This document shows positions 25,169 through 33,900 of a DNA stretch of 35,200 nt, piece after piece. The notes beneath the pieces were generated by a model. That model was not told the origin of the DNA and searched no databases. It worked only from the letters and a program-made list of their open reading frames with translations. Origin of the DNA: Dehalococcoidia bacterium UBA1141 (lineage in GTDB: Bacteria; Chloroflexota; Dehalococcoidia; Lucifugimonadales; UBA3495); NCBI GenBank assembly GCA_002311385.1, contig DCAE01000030.1:1-35200 (forward strand), read 5' to 3'. The position numbers were made by a program, and so were the translations under genes. Within the stretch, counting starts at the first letter, position 1, and every line of letters starts with the position of its first letter.

Positions 25169-26359
25169 ATGGCCACCACACCCCAGCCAGTCCCATCGTC
25201 CATCGCCTCAGCCCAAGCTTTCCTGGCTCAGGAAGAGATTCCCGGCTGGCTTATTCATGACTACCGCTCATCCAATCCAATTTTTCGGCAAGTAATCACT
25301 GCATCCGGCCACGTCACCCGCCCTGTTTTCTTGTTTGTGCCTTTGAGCGCCTCCTCCACCCTGTTGACGCATCATGTTGACGCAGGCAAATTCAGCCAGT
25401 CTGGGGTGGAAATCCGGGTTTATCGCAACCGGGATGAAATGGTTGAGCAACTGGCAGCGATGCTCGCGGGAGTTAAAACGGTGGCCATGGAATACTCACC
25501 CCAAGGCGCACTGCCCCGTGTTTCCAGGGTTGATGCGGGCACGGTCGAATTGGTGCGAAGCCTGGGCGTCGAGGTTATTACTTCGGCTGACCTGATGCAA
25601 TTCGTCACGCAGCGCTGGACTCCGGAACAACTCGAAGACCATCGCCATTCGGCGGACACCTTGGGAAGAATCGTCAACGAGGCGTTCAGGTTTATTGGCG
25701 AACACCTTAAAGAACAAGTGACCGAGTTCCAAGTGGCCGAGTTTATCCGGAGCAGATTCGACGATGAGAGTCTGAGTTCACCCGACGGGCCTATCGTGGC
25801 TACCAACGCTCACGCATCCGACCCCCACTACGAGCCCGGATCCGAGAACAGCAGCGTGATTCGCCAAGGTGACTGGGTGCTGATTGACCTATGGGCCAAG
25901 CCAGATGCGGAAGGCAGCGTCTACGCCGATATCACCTGGGTGGCCTATGTGGGCGAATCGGTCCCGAAGCGCCAGCAAGAGATTTTCGACATCGTTATCG
26001 GCGCAAGGGACGCCGCTTTGGAATACTTGGCGGACTCGTTCCGGAAAGGAGATTCCGTCCAGGGTTGGCAGGCCGACGGTGTTGCCAGAAAGTACATCGA
26101 GGATCGGGGCTATGGGGAGTTTTTCACCCACCGTTTGGGCCACAGCATCGGCTACGAAGTGCATAGCGAGGCGGTCAATCTTGACGGTTTCGAGACTCAA
26201 GACACCCGCCGGATAATTCCCGGAATCGGTTTCTCCATCGAACCGGGTATTTATCTGACCGAGTTCGGTGTCCGCTCGGAGATTGATGCCTACATGTCTG
26301 AGACCGGCCCCTACGCCACATCGCCCATTCAGCGGGAGGTAGTGCTGATTAGGGGATAG
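25169..26359 (+). CDS. M24-family metallopeptidase (Xaa-Pro peptidase-like)
   Basis: A 396-residue protein with an N-terminal creatinase/prolidase-like domain and a C-terminal pita-bread domain. All five metal ligands of the family are visible: Asp240 (VLIDLW), Asp254 (YADITW), His325 (HRLGHSIG), Glu358 (FSIEPGIYL) and Glu371 (GVRSEID). It should be a dinuclear metal aminopeptidase, likely cleaving Xaa-Pro bonds, in the cytoplasm. A GGGAG motif lies about 12 bases before the ATG. It is followed by the LLM gene at 26453 on the same strand. Confidence 0.94.
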   Translation: MATTPQPVPSSIASAQAFLAQEEIPGWLIHDYRSSNPIFRQVITASGHVTRPVFLFVPLSASSTLLTHHVDAGKFSQSGVEIRVYRNRDEMVEQLAAMLAGVKTVAMEYSPQGALPRVSRVDAGTVELVRSLGVEVITSADLMQFVTQRWTPEQLEDHRHSADTLGRIVNEAFRFIGEHLKEQVTEFQVAEFIRSRFDDESLSSPDGPIVATNAHASDPHYEPGSENSSVIRQGDWVLIDLWAKPDAEGSVYADITWVAYVGESVPKRQQEIFDIVIGARDAALEYLADSFRKGDSVQGWQADGVARKYIEDRGYGEFFTHRLGHSIGYEVHSEAVNLDGFETQDTRRIIPGIGFSIEPGIYLTEFGVRSEIDAYMSETGPYATSPIQREVVLIRG

Positions 26360-26452
26360 CGGCATTTTGTGGATTTGCCACAGCATCGTTTAGCCATTAG
26401 AATTGCGGTCGAATACCAAACCGGTAATGGGGCACAGAATTGAGGAGAGAAA

Positions 26453-27643
26453 ATGGAATTTTCGCTAGCCTACGAGATGCAGCGACCGACTTTGGACGAT
26501 CATGCGGTTATCGAAGAGACCCTAGAGCAATGTATTCTTGCCGACGAGATGGGGTTTGACTCCGTATGGTTCGTTGAGCACCACTTCCTGACCACCTTCT
26601 CCATGTCCCCCTGCCCGGAAATCATCCTGACCGCCATAGCCGCCCAGACCAAGCGCATACGCTTGGGATTCGGCGTGGTCATTCTGCCTTATCATCACCC
26701 CGTCAGGGTGGCCGAACGCATAGCCATGCTGGACCACATCTCCCACGGCCGAGTGGATTTCGGCACAGGCCGTTCAGCGCCCTTCGAGCAGACCGGGATG
26801 GGAATAGACCCCAGGCTGAGCCGAGAGATGTGGGAGGAATCCTTGACCATGATTCCCAAGATTTGGGAGTCGGAAACCTTTGAATACGAAGGTACTTTCT
26901 GGAAGGTGCCTCCGCGGGAAGTTCTACCCAAGCCCTACCAGAAGCCCCATCCCCCCATCTGGGTAGCCGCCCTCCAGCCAGCCACCTACCAGTTGGCGGC
27001 GGAAAAGGGAATCGGCGTCATGGCTTTGGGAGTGAACGCCCCCTCAGTTTTGGAGCCTTCGATCAAAGCCTACCGGGAGGCAATCAAGAATGCCAACCCA
27101 GTAGGCGGCGCCATCAACAACAAGTGGCTCAGCTCTTGTTTTGGCTTGTGCGGAGAGGACGACATGGCTACCAAGGAATTGGCCGCCCAGTCTTTGAAGA
27201 CCTTTTTCGGTCCGGGTCGGCCCTACGTTCAAGACCAGAAGGACGTTTACGCCAACCTGCTGGACCAATGGGGCGGCATCCCCGACCATCTGGCCCAGAA
27301 CTTCTCCCGTTACATCGCCGTTGAAGCTCAACCCGGCGGCACCAACGGCGGTTCCTCAAACGCGCTGGACCTGTCCGGCGGCTCGGCATTGGCCCAGAAG
27401 ATTTGGGAAGAGTTCGATGCCGAAACCATGGCGAACCGAGCAATCATCGTGGCCGGAGACCCTGCTTCGTGCATCGAAGCAATCAAAGTCCACGAAGCCA
27501 CCGGCGTGGACCAGATTCAGTTCCTCATGGCCACCGAGACCGTGGGCCACAAGGAAGTGATGAAATCCATCGAGATGTTCGGAAAGCACGTCATCCCGGC
27601 ATTCCGAAAAGAGGGACAGAGCGTGACCCCGGTGGATGTGTAG
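26453..27643 (+). CDS. LLM-class flavin-dependent oxidoreductase (second copy)
   Basis: A 396-residue luciferase-like monooxygenase family protein: MEFSLAYEMQRPTLDDHAVI at the start, GFDSVWFVEHHFLTTFSMSP (about 35-54), RLGFGVVILPYHHPVRVAER (about 71-90), RVDFGTGRSAPFEQTGMGID (about 99-118) and KPYQKPHPPIWVAALQPATY. These enzymes use reduced FMN or F420 and oxygen or act as reductases; the substrate is unknown. GAGGAGA is seven bases before the ATG. A strong terminator follows 24 bp after its stop. Confidence 0.94.
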   Translation: MEFSLAYEMQRPTLDDHAVIEETLEQCILADEMGFDSVWFVEHHFLTTFSMSPCPEIILTAIAAQTKRIRLGFGVVILPYHHPVRVAERIAMLDHISHGRVDFGTGRSAPFEQTGMGIDPRLSREMWEESLTMIPKIWESETFEYEGTFWKVPPREVLPKPYQKPHPPIWVAALQPATYQLAAEKGIGVMALGVNAPSVLEPSIKAYREAIKNANPVGGAINNKWLSSCFGLCGEDDMATKELAAQSLKTFFGPGRPYVQDQKDVYANLLDQWGGIPDHLAQNFSRYIAVEAQPGGTNGGSSNALDLSGGSALAQKIWEEFDAETMANRAIIVAGDPASCIEAIKVHEATGVDQIQFLMATETVGHKEVMKSIEMFGKHVIPAFRKEGQSVTPVDV

Positions 27644-27666
27644 GCCAAACAGCGTCTCAGGAAAAC

Positions 27667-27699
27667 AAAGAGGCTCCGGTGAATACCGGAGCCTCTTTT
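27667..27699. terminator. Rho-independent terminator
   Basis: aaagaggctccggt (27667-27680), loop gaat, then accggagcctctttt (27685-27699): a perfect 14-bp stem with A and T tracts on the two sides, so it may act in both directions. It ends the LLM gene. Confidence 0.9.
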
Positions 27700-27809
27700 A
27701 ACAGAACGAACCCATTACCTCCGAACCGAATCAAACTATTAACCTGGCTGCCACCCACGGTTGTGGGCCAACAGCCCCACATGGCTAGCTAAATCATGGG
27801 ACGAGTTAA

Positions 27810-28151
27810 ATGATGCGAAAATTGCTGCACATCGAAACGCCAATAGTGGCTTCTCTCAGCGGACTATTGCCCCTGCCTTGGTGATGAATAATTCCAGGCA
27901 TGCTCGGTCTACTGGGTGGAGCCTCGGCCGGGCTAGCCGTAGCGCCTGCGTTGCAGGTGCTCACGTAGCCTCTGCTGGCCCTGACCGTTTTGATGATGTC
28001 AAGGTCCTGGTACTTGGAATTGTCCCATGGTGAACGCTGGAGTTCAACATGGCGGCGCCGTTCCGGTGCCATACTGACAGGCTCAACCACCCTGGCGGTG
28101 GTGCTCTGGAGTCTCAGGTTCACCGGACTGCTGGGGGACAGCCCGTTGTAG
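27810..28151 (+). pseudogene. merT: MerT-like mercury transporter frame with tandem UGA-UGA (possible Sec-Sec) and one amber stop
   Basis: One frame of 114 codons reads: MMRKLLHIETPIVASLSGLL, then PLPW, TGA TGA (27882-27887), IIPGMLGLLGGASAGLAVAP, ALQVLT, TAG (27966-27968), PLLALTVLMMSRSWYLELSH, and a third hydrophobic stretch GAILTGSTTLAVVLWSLRF. It ends with TAG at 28149-28151. Length and three helices equal MerT, the inner-membrane mercuric-ion transporter. In MerT the first helix carries an essential Cys-Cys pair followed by two residues and Pro; here the two TGA codons take exactly that place (TGA-TGA-Ile-Ile-Pro). The natural reading is Sec-Sec. GGTC follows 18 nt after the second TGA. 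The internal TAG (TGG would fit) makes the copy broken or wrongly sequenced. MerT identity is inferred from topology and motif position. Confidence 0.55.
27902..27922 (+). promoter_or_regulatory. Weak bSECIS-like hairpin after the tandem TGA
   Basis: gctc (27902-27905) pairs with gagc (27919-27922), enclosing a 13-nt loop that begins GGTC. The distance from the second TGA to the loop is 18 nt, like the spacing in the MerB-like gene. The stem is only four pairs; an alternative ccag/ctgg stem also encloses GGTC. Much weaker than the two elements at 33994 and 34156. Confidence 0.35.
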
Positions 28152-28186
28152 GGCAACCTAATTTATGCTATTCGTCGCTCAAAATT

Positions 28187-28218
28187 AAAAGGGCTCCGGC
28201 GAACGCCGGAGCCCTTTT
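28187..28218. terminator. Bidirectional terminator
   Basis: aaaagggctccggc, loop gaac, gccggagccctttt: a perfect 14-bp stem between the MerT-like frame (forward) and an LLM gene (reverse). Both flanks have A or T runs, so it can serve both convergent units. Confidence 0.9.
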
Positions 28219-28242
28219 AGATGCTGTGTAGCCGCCAGTCTT

Positions 28243-29322
28243 CTACCTCAAGTCCGAAATCCTGGGGCCGACTTCCTCCATCAGAAGCTCTAGGCACTCG
28301 TGTTCCCACTGGTGGTCGTCGGGGTCTTGGGTGATGGCCAGCAACGTGCCGAAACCGCCCACTTCCTCGTACAACTTGCGTATCTGATCGGCGCATTCTT
28401 TGGGGTCGCCCACAATCCAGATGTGCTCCATCAGGTAATCAACGTTTACGTCATCGTCGGGCATCTCCGGGTCAATCTTGCTGGAAGCCAGGAGACCTGC
28501 CGAACGGTTTGGATGCTGGTGCTGGTACCAATTGCGCTCCAGAACGTCCTTGGCCCGCTGCCTGGCTTCTCCGGGCGTCTTGGCCACCAGAACATCCCTA
28601 GCGATGCGCCATTGGTGACGGTCAGCAGTCTTGCCAGCGCTGGCCGCGCCTTCTTCCACCACGTCCCAATGGCCTCGCAAGTGATTGGAGGGCAAGATTG
28701 AACTGCTCATGGGAATCCAGCCGCGAGCGCCCACATCCCTGCTGGAGTCCGATGCCACGGAGGTTGACGCCACGCCGATTGGCGGGTGGGGCTTCTGGTA
28801 GGGCTTCATGTACAGGCCACGATCCCGGACCGGGTCAAATTCCGGTGCGGTTATATCGTGGTATTTGCCCTTATAAGTGAATTTGCCCTCGGCTTCCCAG
28901 ATTTTCAATACGATGTCCAGAACCTCCGCCGACCGCTCCCGGACTTCCGCACCGTTCTCCGGGTCCATTCCGTACAACTCCAGGTCGGTGGGTATGGCCC
29001 TAGCGCCGATGCCCCAGTAGAATCGTCCCCTGGCCAAATGGTCCAGCATCGCTATGCGGTGGGCCAGCTCCACGGGGTTGTGCAGGCAGAGGAGAGTCAC
29101 TCCGGTTGCCAGGATAATGTTCTCGGTCATAGCCAGCGCCTTGGCGATGAGCAACTCGGGAGCGGGTGCGTTCTCCCATCCTTCGGTGACGTGCTCGCCG
29201 ATCCAGGCCTCGTTGTAACCCAGCTTGTCCGCTTTCACGATGAGGTCCAAATCCCGGTCATAGGAGTCCGCGATCGACCGGTGGGGCGGATGCAAGGGCA
29301 TCATAAACAGTCCGAATTCCAT
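28243..29322 (-). CDS. LLM-class flavin-dependent oxidoreductase (third copy)
   Basis: A 359-residue luciferase-like protein: MEFGLFMMPLHPPHRSIADS, GYNEAWIGEHVTEGWENAPA, NIILATGVTLLCLHNPVELA and RGRFYWGIGARAIPTDLELY are the usual family landmarks. It is of the subgroup found with limonene- or alkane-type monooxygenases, but the substrate cannot be assigned. I place the start at the ATG 29322 because GGAGG lies nine bases upstream; a TTG at 29334 would overlap that site. The second and third copies in this window are related but clearly different enzymes. Confidence 0.93.
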   Translation of the reverse strand: MEFGLFMMPLHPPHRSIADSYDRDLDLIVKADKLGYNEAWIGEHVTEGWENAPAPELLIAKALAMTENIILATGVTLLCLHNPVELAHRIAMLDHLARGRFYWGIGARAIPTDLELYGMDPENGAEVRERSAEVLDIVLKIWEAEGKFTYKGKYHDITAPEFDPVRDRGLYMKPYQKPHPPIGVASTSVASDSSRDVGARGWIPMSSSILPSNHLRGHWDVVEEGAASAGKTADRHQWRIARDVLVAKTPGEARQRAKDVLERNWYQHQHPNRSAGLLASSKIDPEMPDDDVNVDYLMEHIWIVGDPKECADQIRKLYEEVGGFGTLLAITQDPDDHQWEHECLELLMEEVGPRISDLR

Positions 29323-29535
29323 CTTTTCCTCCAAAACGGCGGCAAATTCGAGTCTCTCGCATAAACAAAAATCGGTAGCGGAATATATTGGGGAGAGATC
29401 GGGCCGCCAGCGTGGATAGTAAGTCGGTAGGCGTGGGCTGTCAAGGAACGTACCCGCAAATAAATGATTCGCGCATCCGTGCGTCCGAAGGTCGGTGGGT
29501 CAACACAGCCCAGTGGCTAATCTGCAATCCTGCGG

Positions 29536-31107
29536 TTAGGGGAAAATGGTTGCGCAGCCCAATTCGGCCTCTATGCCGTTGGCAGCCGCCACCGATTCGA
29601 TATCCTGGCATGCTGCTCTGGCGTTCTGGGATATGCCAGCCGATGCGGCAACCCCCAACTCCGGATGAGTTGCCAGGTCGTTGGCAACGCTGAACTCGGG
29701 TCCTGCGGCTTCGAGTAATTCAACCACCCGGGAACCAAAGGCCGCCAATTCCAATGGTGCTTCCACGGCAGCTTCGTGTAAGGAGTCCATTGCAGCCGGA
29801 GGCTCGACTTTCGAAAGAGTATCCGCCAACTGTTGTTGTAAAGCTGTTGCCCTAAGAAACCAAGCAAGGGTATCGTCAACGGTGCTCCCGGCTCCCGGAG
29901 GAGACGATTCCGCATTGAAGGATTGGCGTTCCTGCAATGCCTCGCTGAAGGCTGGAGTGACTGCATCAACGTAAATCGCCAGTTCCGCAGGGTCGACTTC
30001 AAGGTCTTCAATGTCCTCAGGACTGATGGTCGCAGTGAATCGGCAACTACCCAGGGGGTCCACGAAAAACGTTGCGGCGATTATAGCCATGTGGGAGGAA
30101 AGATTGCTTCTGGCGCCACAGTACGGTGCCCGGCGGTCTCCGGCCACATTCCGATAGGTGGTGAGGTCTTGCGAATCCAGCGCCTCACCTCTCGCTTTCA
30201 CGGTTTCCGACAAACCCTCAAAGTATGCGATCAAATCGGAATGATCATTTACCAGGCCGGGGGTGGGCTTCATACCGTTCATCTCGACCAGCAGATTGGA
30301 AACCAAATCGGCTTTTTCTGGCAACATCACCGCCTCAGTGGCGATGATATCCGCAGTCTCGTAAACGGGTCCGAAATTAATGATGCGGGCGAAGAACCCG
30401 GCAGCGAATCGGTCCAACGCAATTTTCAACTCAGCGCCATACTCTCCTCCCGGTACTTGCTCGTTCGAGCTACACAATGAAAACGGGATATCCTCGGCTC
30501 CGGTCGCCCGGCAAACGGGCTCGGCAAGCTGTGTCGCCATAAAGAATGCAAGCGCGTCAAGTCTGGCGTTCGCTACCGTGAATGCGGCCAGGTCCTCTTC
30601 TTCGGCAGCGCCTCTGACTTCGTGGTCAGTATCCACTTGTTCGGTCAATGTCCGGACCATCAATTCTTGGTCTGGCTTGAACCGTTCAGGGGCGTCTATC
30701 CGCTCAACCGCTATCAAGGCTGCTTCAAAGGCAGTTCCCGCTCCTGCGTCCAAAAGCGCCTGAAAAAACCTGTATCTCTGCGAGTAGGTCTGGCCAAATA
30801 CCGCGCGAAACTCCATGGCCTTGGAATTGAACTCGTTCCAGCCAGCCCGGACCTGCTCAACATATTCCGCCTCTTCGGCAGTGAGTTCGCCACTACCAAA
30901 GACATTCGAAGTAGCGGCCGTGGCGTTAGTTGGTTCCGGCGCTGGAGTTTGGGCGGGAGGAACGGTGGGAACCGGCGTGGACGTGGGCAGCGGTGTCTAA
31001 CTTGGCAATGGTGTGGCTGTGGACGAATCGCCGCAAGCAACCAAGACTATTACCACAATAGAGAATAAAGCCAAAATCCATGTTCTTTTCAAGCGGATTA
31101 TATTCAC
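29536..31107 (-). pseudogene. Lipoprotein gene interrupted by one amber codon in its linker
   Basis: A GTG at 31105-31107, with AGGAG eight bases upstream, begins a lipoprotein signal: basic IIRLKRTW, hydrophobic ILALFSIVVIVLV, then lipobox LVAC (Cys25). Eleven residues later comes TAG (30997-30999); CAG (Gln) would fit. The same frame then continues without further stop through a Thr/Pro-rich linker (TPLPTSTPVPTVPPAQTPAP) into a large, mostly helical domain to 29536. The domain part has several Cys but no family I recognise. The lesion is a single base in a low-complexity linker. It could be a true nonsense mutation, an error, or a variable site. If intact it would be a surface-exposed lipoprotein of about 523 residues, perhaps a binding protein. 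Confidence 0.75.
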
Positions 31108-31261
31108 GTACCCAACTCCTCGCTATTGTCGGTCCCATCCAAGTTCAAGCCGTGCCTTATTGAAATAGTGGCCGGGCAATAGTGGCGAAACCAAAATGCA
31201 GATTCTAGGCACTCGACCGGTTGGATGTGCACAAAGAGAATTGGGTTCGATTGCCCCGGCG

Positions 31262-32101
31262 TCAAGACTCAGCGGAAAGCAGCCTCTTTGCTTCCTGCCA
31301 CAGTGCTTCTTTCTCCGCCAAAGGCAGGCTGGTAAAGTCTATGCCACCACCCGCAGCCAGCTCTTCCATTTTGTTGTACCTGCTCCGGAATCTCAAGTTG
31401 GCCTGGCGCAAAGCGTCTTCGGCATGGATGCCCATCCAACGAGAGAGGTTGACCATGGTCATAAGCAAATCGCCCATCTCACTGGTCTTTTCTTCCAGAT
31501 TGGCGGCTTGGCGCAACTCGTCAACCTCTTCCGCCACTTTGTCCAGCACGCCGGAGATATCTTCCCATTCAAACCCCGCCAATCCTACCCGGTCCTGCAT
31601 CAACTGAGCGAAGGTCAAAGCCGGAAGGTCTTTGGGTATTCCATCAAGGGGCGATTTCTTAGCCTCATTCCCGCCCTTGCCTGCCTCCTGCCGTTCCGCT
31701 TCCTTGATACGCTCCCAGTTTCGCTCTACTTCCCTTGCGTCCGAGACCTGGGTGCCTCCGAAAACGTGGGGATGGCGCCGAACCAGCTTACGGTTGATGT
31801 GGGTAAGCACGTCCGCTAGTTCAAAGTCGCCGGCTTGGCTGGCGATGTTGGCATGGAATGCTACTTGGACCAACAGGTCTCCCAACTCCTCGGACAGCGC
31901 TTTGCCGCCTCCCCCATCTATTGCCTCCAGAACTTCGTAGCATTCTTCGAGCAGATTTCTTTTGAGAGAAGAGTGGGTTTGCTCGATGTCCCAAGGGCAA
32001 CCACCGGGACTGCGCAGCTTGTCCACAATGTCCACCAGTGTCTGGAATGTGCCTAGCTGTTGTTCCGAATAAGGGCTTGAATCTGGATTTTCTTGCGTCA
32101 T
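31262..32101 (-). CDS. mazG: MazG nucleoside triphosphate pyrophosphohydrolase
   Basis: A 279-residue protein with two MazG all-alpha repeats. The first has CPWDIEQTHSSLKRNLLEEC, then E-E-C-Y-E with SEELGDLLVQV, the acidic metal-binding EExxE-x(n)-ExxD pattern; the second repeats it with EEVDELRQA and SEMGDLL. It hydrolyses dNTPs/NTPs to monophosphates and pyrophosphate and limits misincorporation and (p)ppGpp signalling. It is in normal length range. The ATG has no ribosome-binding site, but a good promoter lies directly against it (see the promoter entry), which suggests a leaderless message. Confidence 0.95.
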   Translation of the reverse strand: MTQENPDSSPYSEQQLGTFQTLVDIVDKLRSPGGCPWDIEQTHSSLKRNLLEECYEVLEAIDGGGGKALSEELGDLLVQVAFHANIASQAGDFELADVLTHINRKLVRRHPHVFGGTQVSDAREVERNWERIKEAERQEAGKGGNEAKKSPLDGIPKDLPALTFAQLMQDRVGLAGFEWEDISGVLDKVAEEVDELRQAANLEEKTSEMGDLLMTMVNLSRWMGIHAEDALRQANLRFRSRYNKMEELAAGGGIDFTSLPLAEKEALWQEAKRLLSAES

Positions 32102-32107
32102 GGCCGA

Positions 32108-32137
32108 ATTATAGACACGGCAGTCAGCGATTCACAA
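32108..32137 (-). promoter_or_regulatory. Promoter of mazG, apparently leaderless
   Basis: On the reverse strand, TTGTGA (32132-32137) and a perfect TATAAT (32108-32113) are separated by 18 bp. The ATG of mazG is six bases after the -10 box, about where transcription would start, and there is no Shine-Dalgarno sequence. This is a sequence match, not a mapped start. Confidence 0.55.
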
Positions 32138-32220
32138 GTTCCAAGAAAGTTGAACCCCCAGTCCCGGCGGTGCTAACGTAGATACACCAGCCTAATCGAA
32201 TGCAGGCTTGTTTGAGGACC

Positions 32221-32973
32221 ATGCTTCAAAGTTCAACATTTAGAAAATCTCTATCCCGCGTTTCCTGGATGCCTGCGGCCCTGTTCATCATCGCCTTGCC
32301 CCTGTTCGTGATTACCGCCAGCGTTACATGGGCCTTCAACAACCCCGCCATCTATCAAGATGGGTTTGAAAAGTACAACATCTCCGCAGTCACAGGCATA
32401 ACCGAGGCTGACCTAGAGCAAGTAAGCGCAGATATAAGGGCTTACTTTAATTCCAGAGAGGAGCCGCTGGCGCTACAGACGCGGGTCTTTGGCAACGAGC
32501 AGGAGCTATTCAAGCCCAAGGAAATCGTCCACATGCGGGATGTGAAGCGGTTGGTCTGGGGTATCTACATCTTGGCCGGGGCATCGGCTATTTACCTGTT
32601 CTTATTCATCGGAGCGGGTTTTTTGCGCCAGCGCCGCACCTATATCGAGGTGTTGAGTCGCAGGGTTCTTTGGAGCGCCGGATTCACACTCATAATAGTT
32701 GTCGGCGTTGGCCTATTTGCCCTGGTTGGTTTCGATACGTTATTCCTGAAGTTCCACCAACTCAGTTTCGCCAACGACTTTTGGCAACTGGACCCCAGGA
32801 CCGATTTCTTGGTGATGCTGTTCCCACAAGACTTCTGGTTTGACGCCACCATGTGGGTGGCACTTCGGGCGATTGCGGCGACACTGATTATTTCGGCGCT
32901 ATCCGGTGGATACCTGGTGTACCTACGTAAGAGGGGGCAGGAACACTCTGGAAAGGTAATCTCGCCATTATAG
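32221..32973 (+). CDS. DUF1461 / TIGR01906-type integral membrane protein
   Basis: A 250-residue membrane protein with four main hydrophobic helices: ALFIIALPLFVITASVTWAF near the start, WGIYILAGASAIYLFLFIGA, GFTLIIVVGVGLFALVGF and IAATLIISALSGGYLVYL. Between them are the family landmarks EIVHMRDVK and FHQLSFANDFWQLDPRTDFL, then MLFPQDFW. This matches the TIGR01906 integral membrane proteins; their function is unknown. I prefer ATG 32221, which has GAGG five bases upstream; an ATG at 32200 is possible. It is divergent from mazG. Confidence 0.88.
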   Translation: MLQSSTFRKSLSRVSWMPAALFIIALPLFVITASVTWAFNNPAIYQDGFEKYNISAVTGITEADLEQVSADIRAYFNSREEPLALQTRVFGNEQELFKPKEIVHMRDVKRLVWGIYILAGASAIYLFLFIGAGFLRQRRTYIEVLSRRVLWSAGFTLIIVVGVGLFALVGFDTLFLKFHQLSFANDFWQLDPRTDFLVMLFPQDFWFDATMWVALRAIAATLIISALSGGYLVYLRKRGQEHSGKVISPL

Positions 32974-33035
32974 GAGGCATCGACCAACATCGCGCGTGTA
33001 TGGTCGTTGTTGGATTCGTGCTTGTTCTAAACCAG

Positions 33036-33077
33036 AAAGCGCTCCCTCTGGCCTGCGCAGGCCAGAGGGAGCGCTTT
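33036..33077. terminator. Perfect 42-nt palindrome acting as bidirectional terminator
   Basis: The arms aaagcgctccctctggcc and its exact complement surround tgcgca, itself a palindrome, so 42 nt are self-complementary; the right side continues in a T run. It lies between the convergent DUF1461 and FmdB genes. Confidence 0.9.
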
Positions 33078-33111
33078 TTTAATCATGATTTGGAGTTGTC
33101 GGAGAAGAAGT

Positions 33112-33357
33112 TCAGTGGCCGCAGCCGCAGCCCCCGCCACCTCCGCAGCAACCGCCTCCGCCTCCGCCCAGAGGTGGTAGTGGTGAGCCACCGAAATCGC
33201 TAAACTCCGAACCGCCCTTGGACACCGCAGCGAACACGGATATGGCGCGCTTGGCGGGCTGCTCGCAATGAGGGCAATCCGCGCCATCAGCGCTCATGGA
33301 CTGCAACTTATCAAACTTGTGACCGCAGGTTGGGCAAAGATACTCGTAAATCGGCAT
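33112..33357 (-). CDS. FmdB-type zinc-ribbon protein
   Basis: An 81-residue protein beginning MPIYEYLCPTCGHKFDKLQS, with a second knuckle DCPHCEQPAKR: the classic FmdB/CxxC zinc ribbon, originally described as a putative regulator for amidase genes. After the ribbon comes a Gly/Cys-rich tail (GGGGGGCCGGGGGCGCGH), common in this family and possibly metal-binding. AAGGAAGG is eight bases before the ATG at 33357; the frame is open further upstream to 33402 but that part is not homologous. Confidence 0.92.
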   Translation of the reverse strand: MPIYEYLCPTCGHKFDKLQSMSADGADCPHCEQPAKRAISVFAAVSKGGSEFSDFGGSPLPPLGGGGGGCCGGGGGCGCGH

Positions 33358-33549
33358 TATTGAGCCTTCCTTGTCTTGATTCAGTTGTCGGCCAGCAGTC
33401 ATTTTGATAGTACCTATTGAATTTACCCGACTGGGCCCGCCGGGTCAAGGGCCAGGCAGCGCTATGGCCTGCGGATGGGTGATGTTATGTGCGCTCGTGG
33501 TTGGTCGGCCTGGGCTGAGGATAAATTGGGTCAAGTTGTGAAACCAGTG

Positions 33550-33786
33550 CTAACGTTGGATGCCCGCTCGTTTGTCATCGGGCTCGCCACGACTCTCAGG
33601 CTCTTTTCCTACCCAAAACAATGGGTAACAACAGGCTGGCAGCGCCCAGACTGAGGAACGGCTCCGTCCGAAAACCGCAGACAATATGTAGGCAACGCCA
33701 GCTCCGATTGCGATGGCAGGCCAGGCATTGAAATCCAGGAGCCATCCCATACCTAGGACAATCAGGAACACGCCTATAGGAATCAT
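33550..33786 (-). CDS. Hypothetical small membrane protein
   Basis: A 78-residue protein with two hydrophobic helices (MIPIGVFLIVLGMGWLLDF and WPAIAIGAGVAYILSAVFG), like the short LiaI-type or DUF5668-like membrane proteins. After the helices there is GRSRSSV and a less typical tail (PACCYPLFWVGKEP); an alternative frame there also looks hydrophobic, so a frameshift near the 3' end is possible. GAGG precedes the ATG by seven bases. Function unknown. Confidence 0.6.
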   Translation of the reverse strand: MIPIGVFLIVLGMGWLLDFNAWPAIAIGAGVAYILSAVFGRSRSSVWALPACCYPLFWVGKEPESRGEPDDKRAGIQR

Positions 33787-33900
33787 ACAACAGCCTCCAG
33801 GTTCAAATAGATTAGTTCTTGGCAGTCTACAACAGCATCAAAGGGGCTCTGGTCTTGTTTAAGCGTCACTACGGCGCTGGAATCAGCATTGGTTTGGAAA

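Noticed and set aside
27966..27968. Amber codon in the MerT-like frame as pyrrolysine or reassigned TAG
   Set aside because: Many intact genes in the window end in TAG and no sign of Pyl machinery is seen.
27806..28156. Reverse frame of 116 codons opposite the MerT-like gene
   Set aside because: No ribosome-binding site, no domain, unnatural composition; the forward frame has clear membrane segments.
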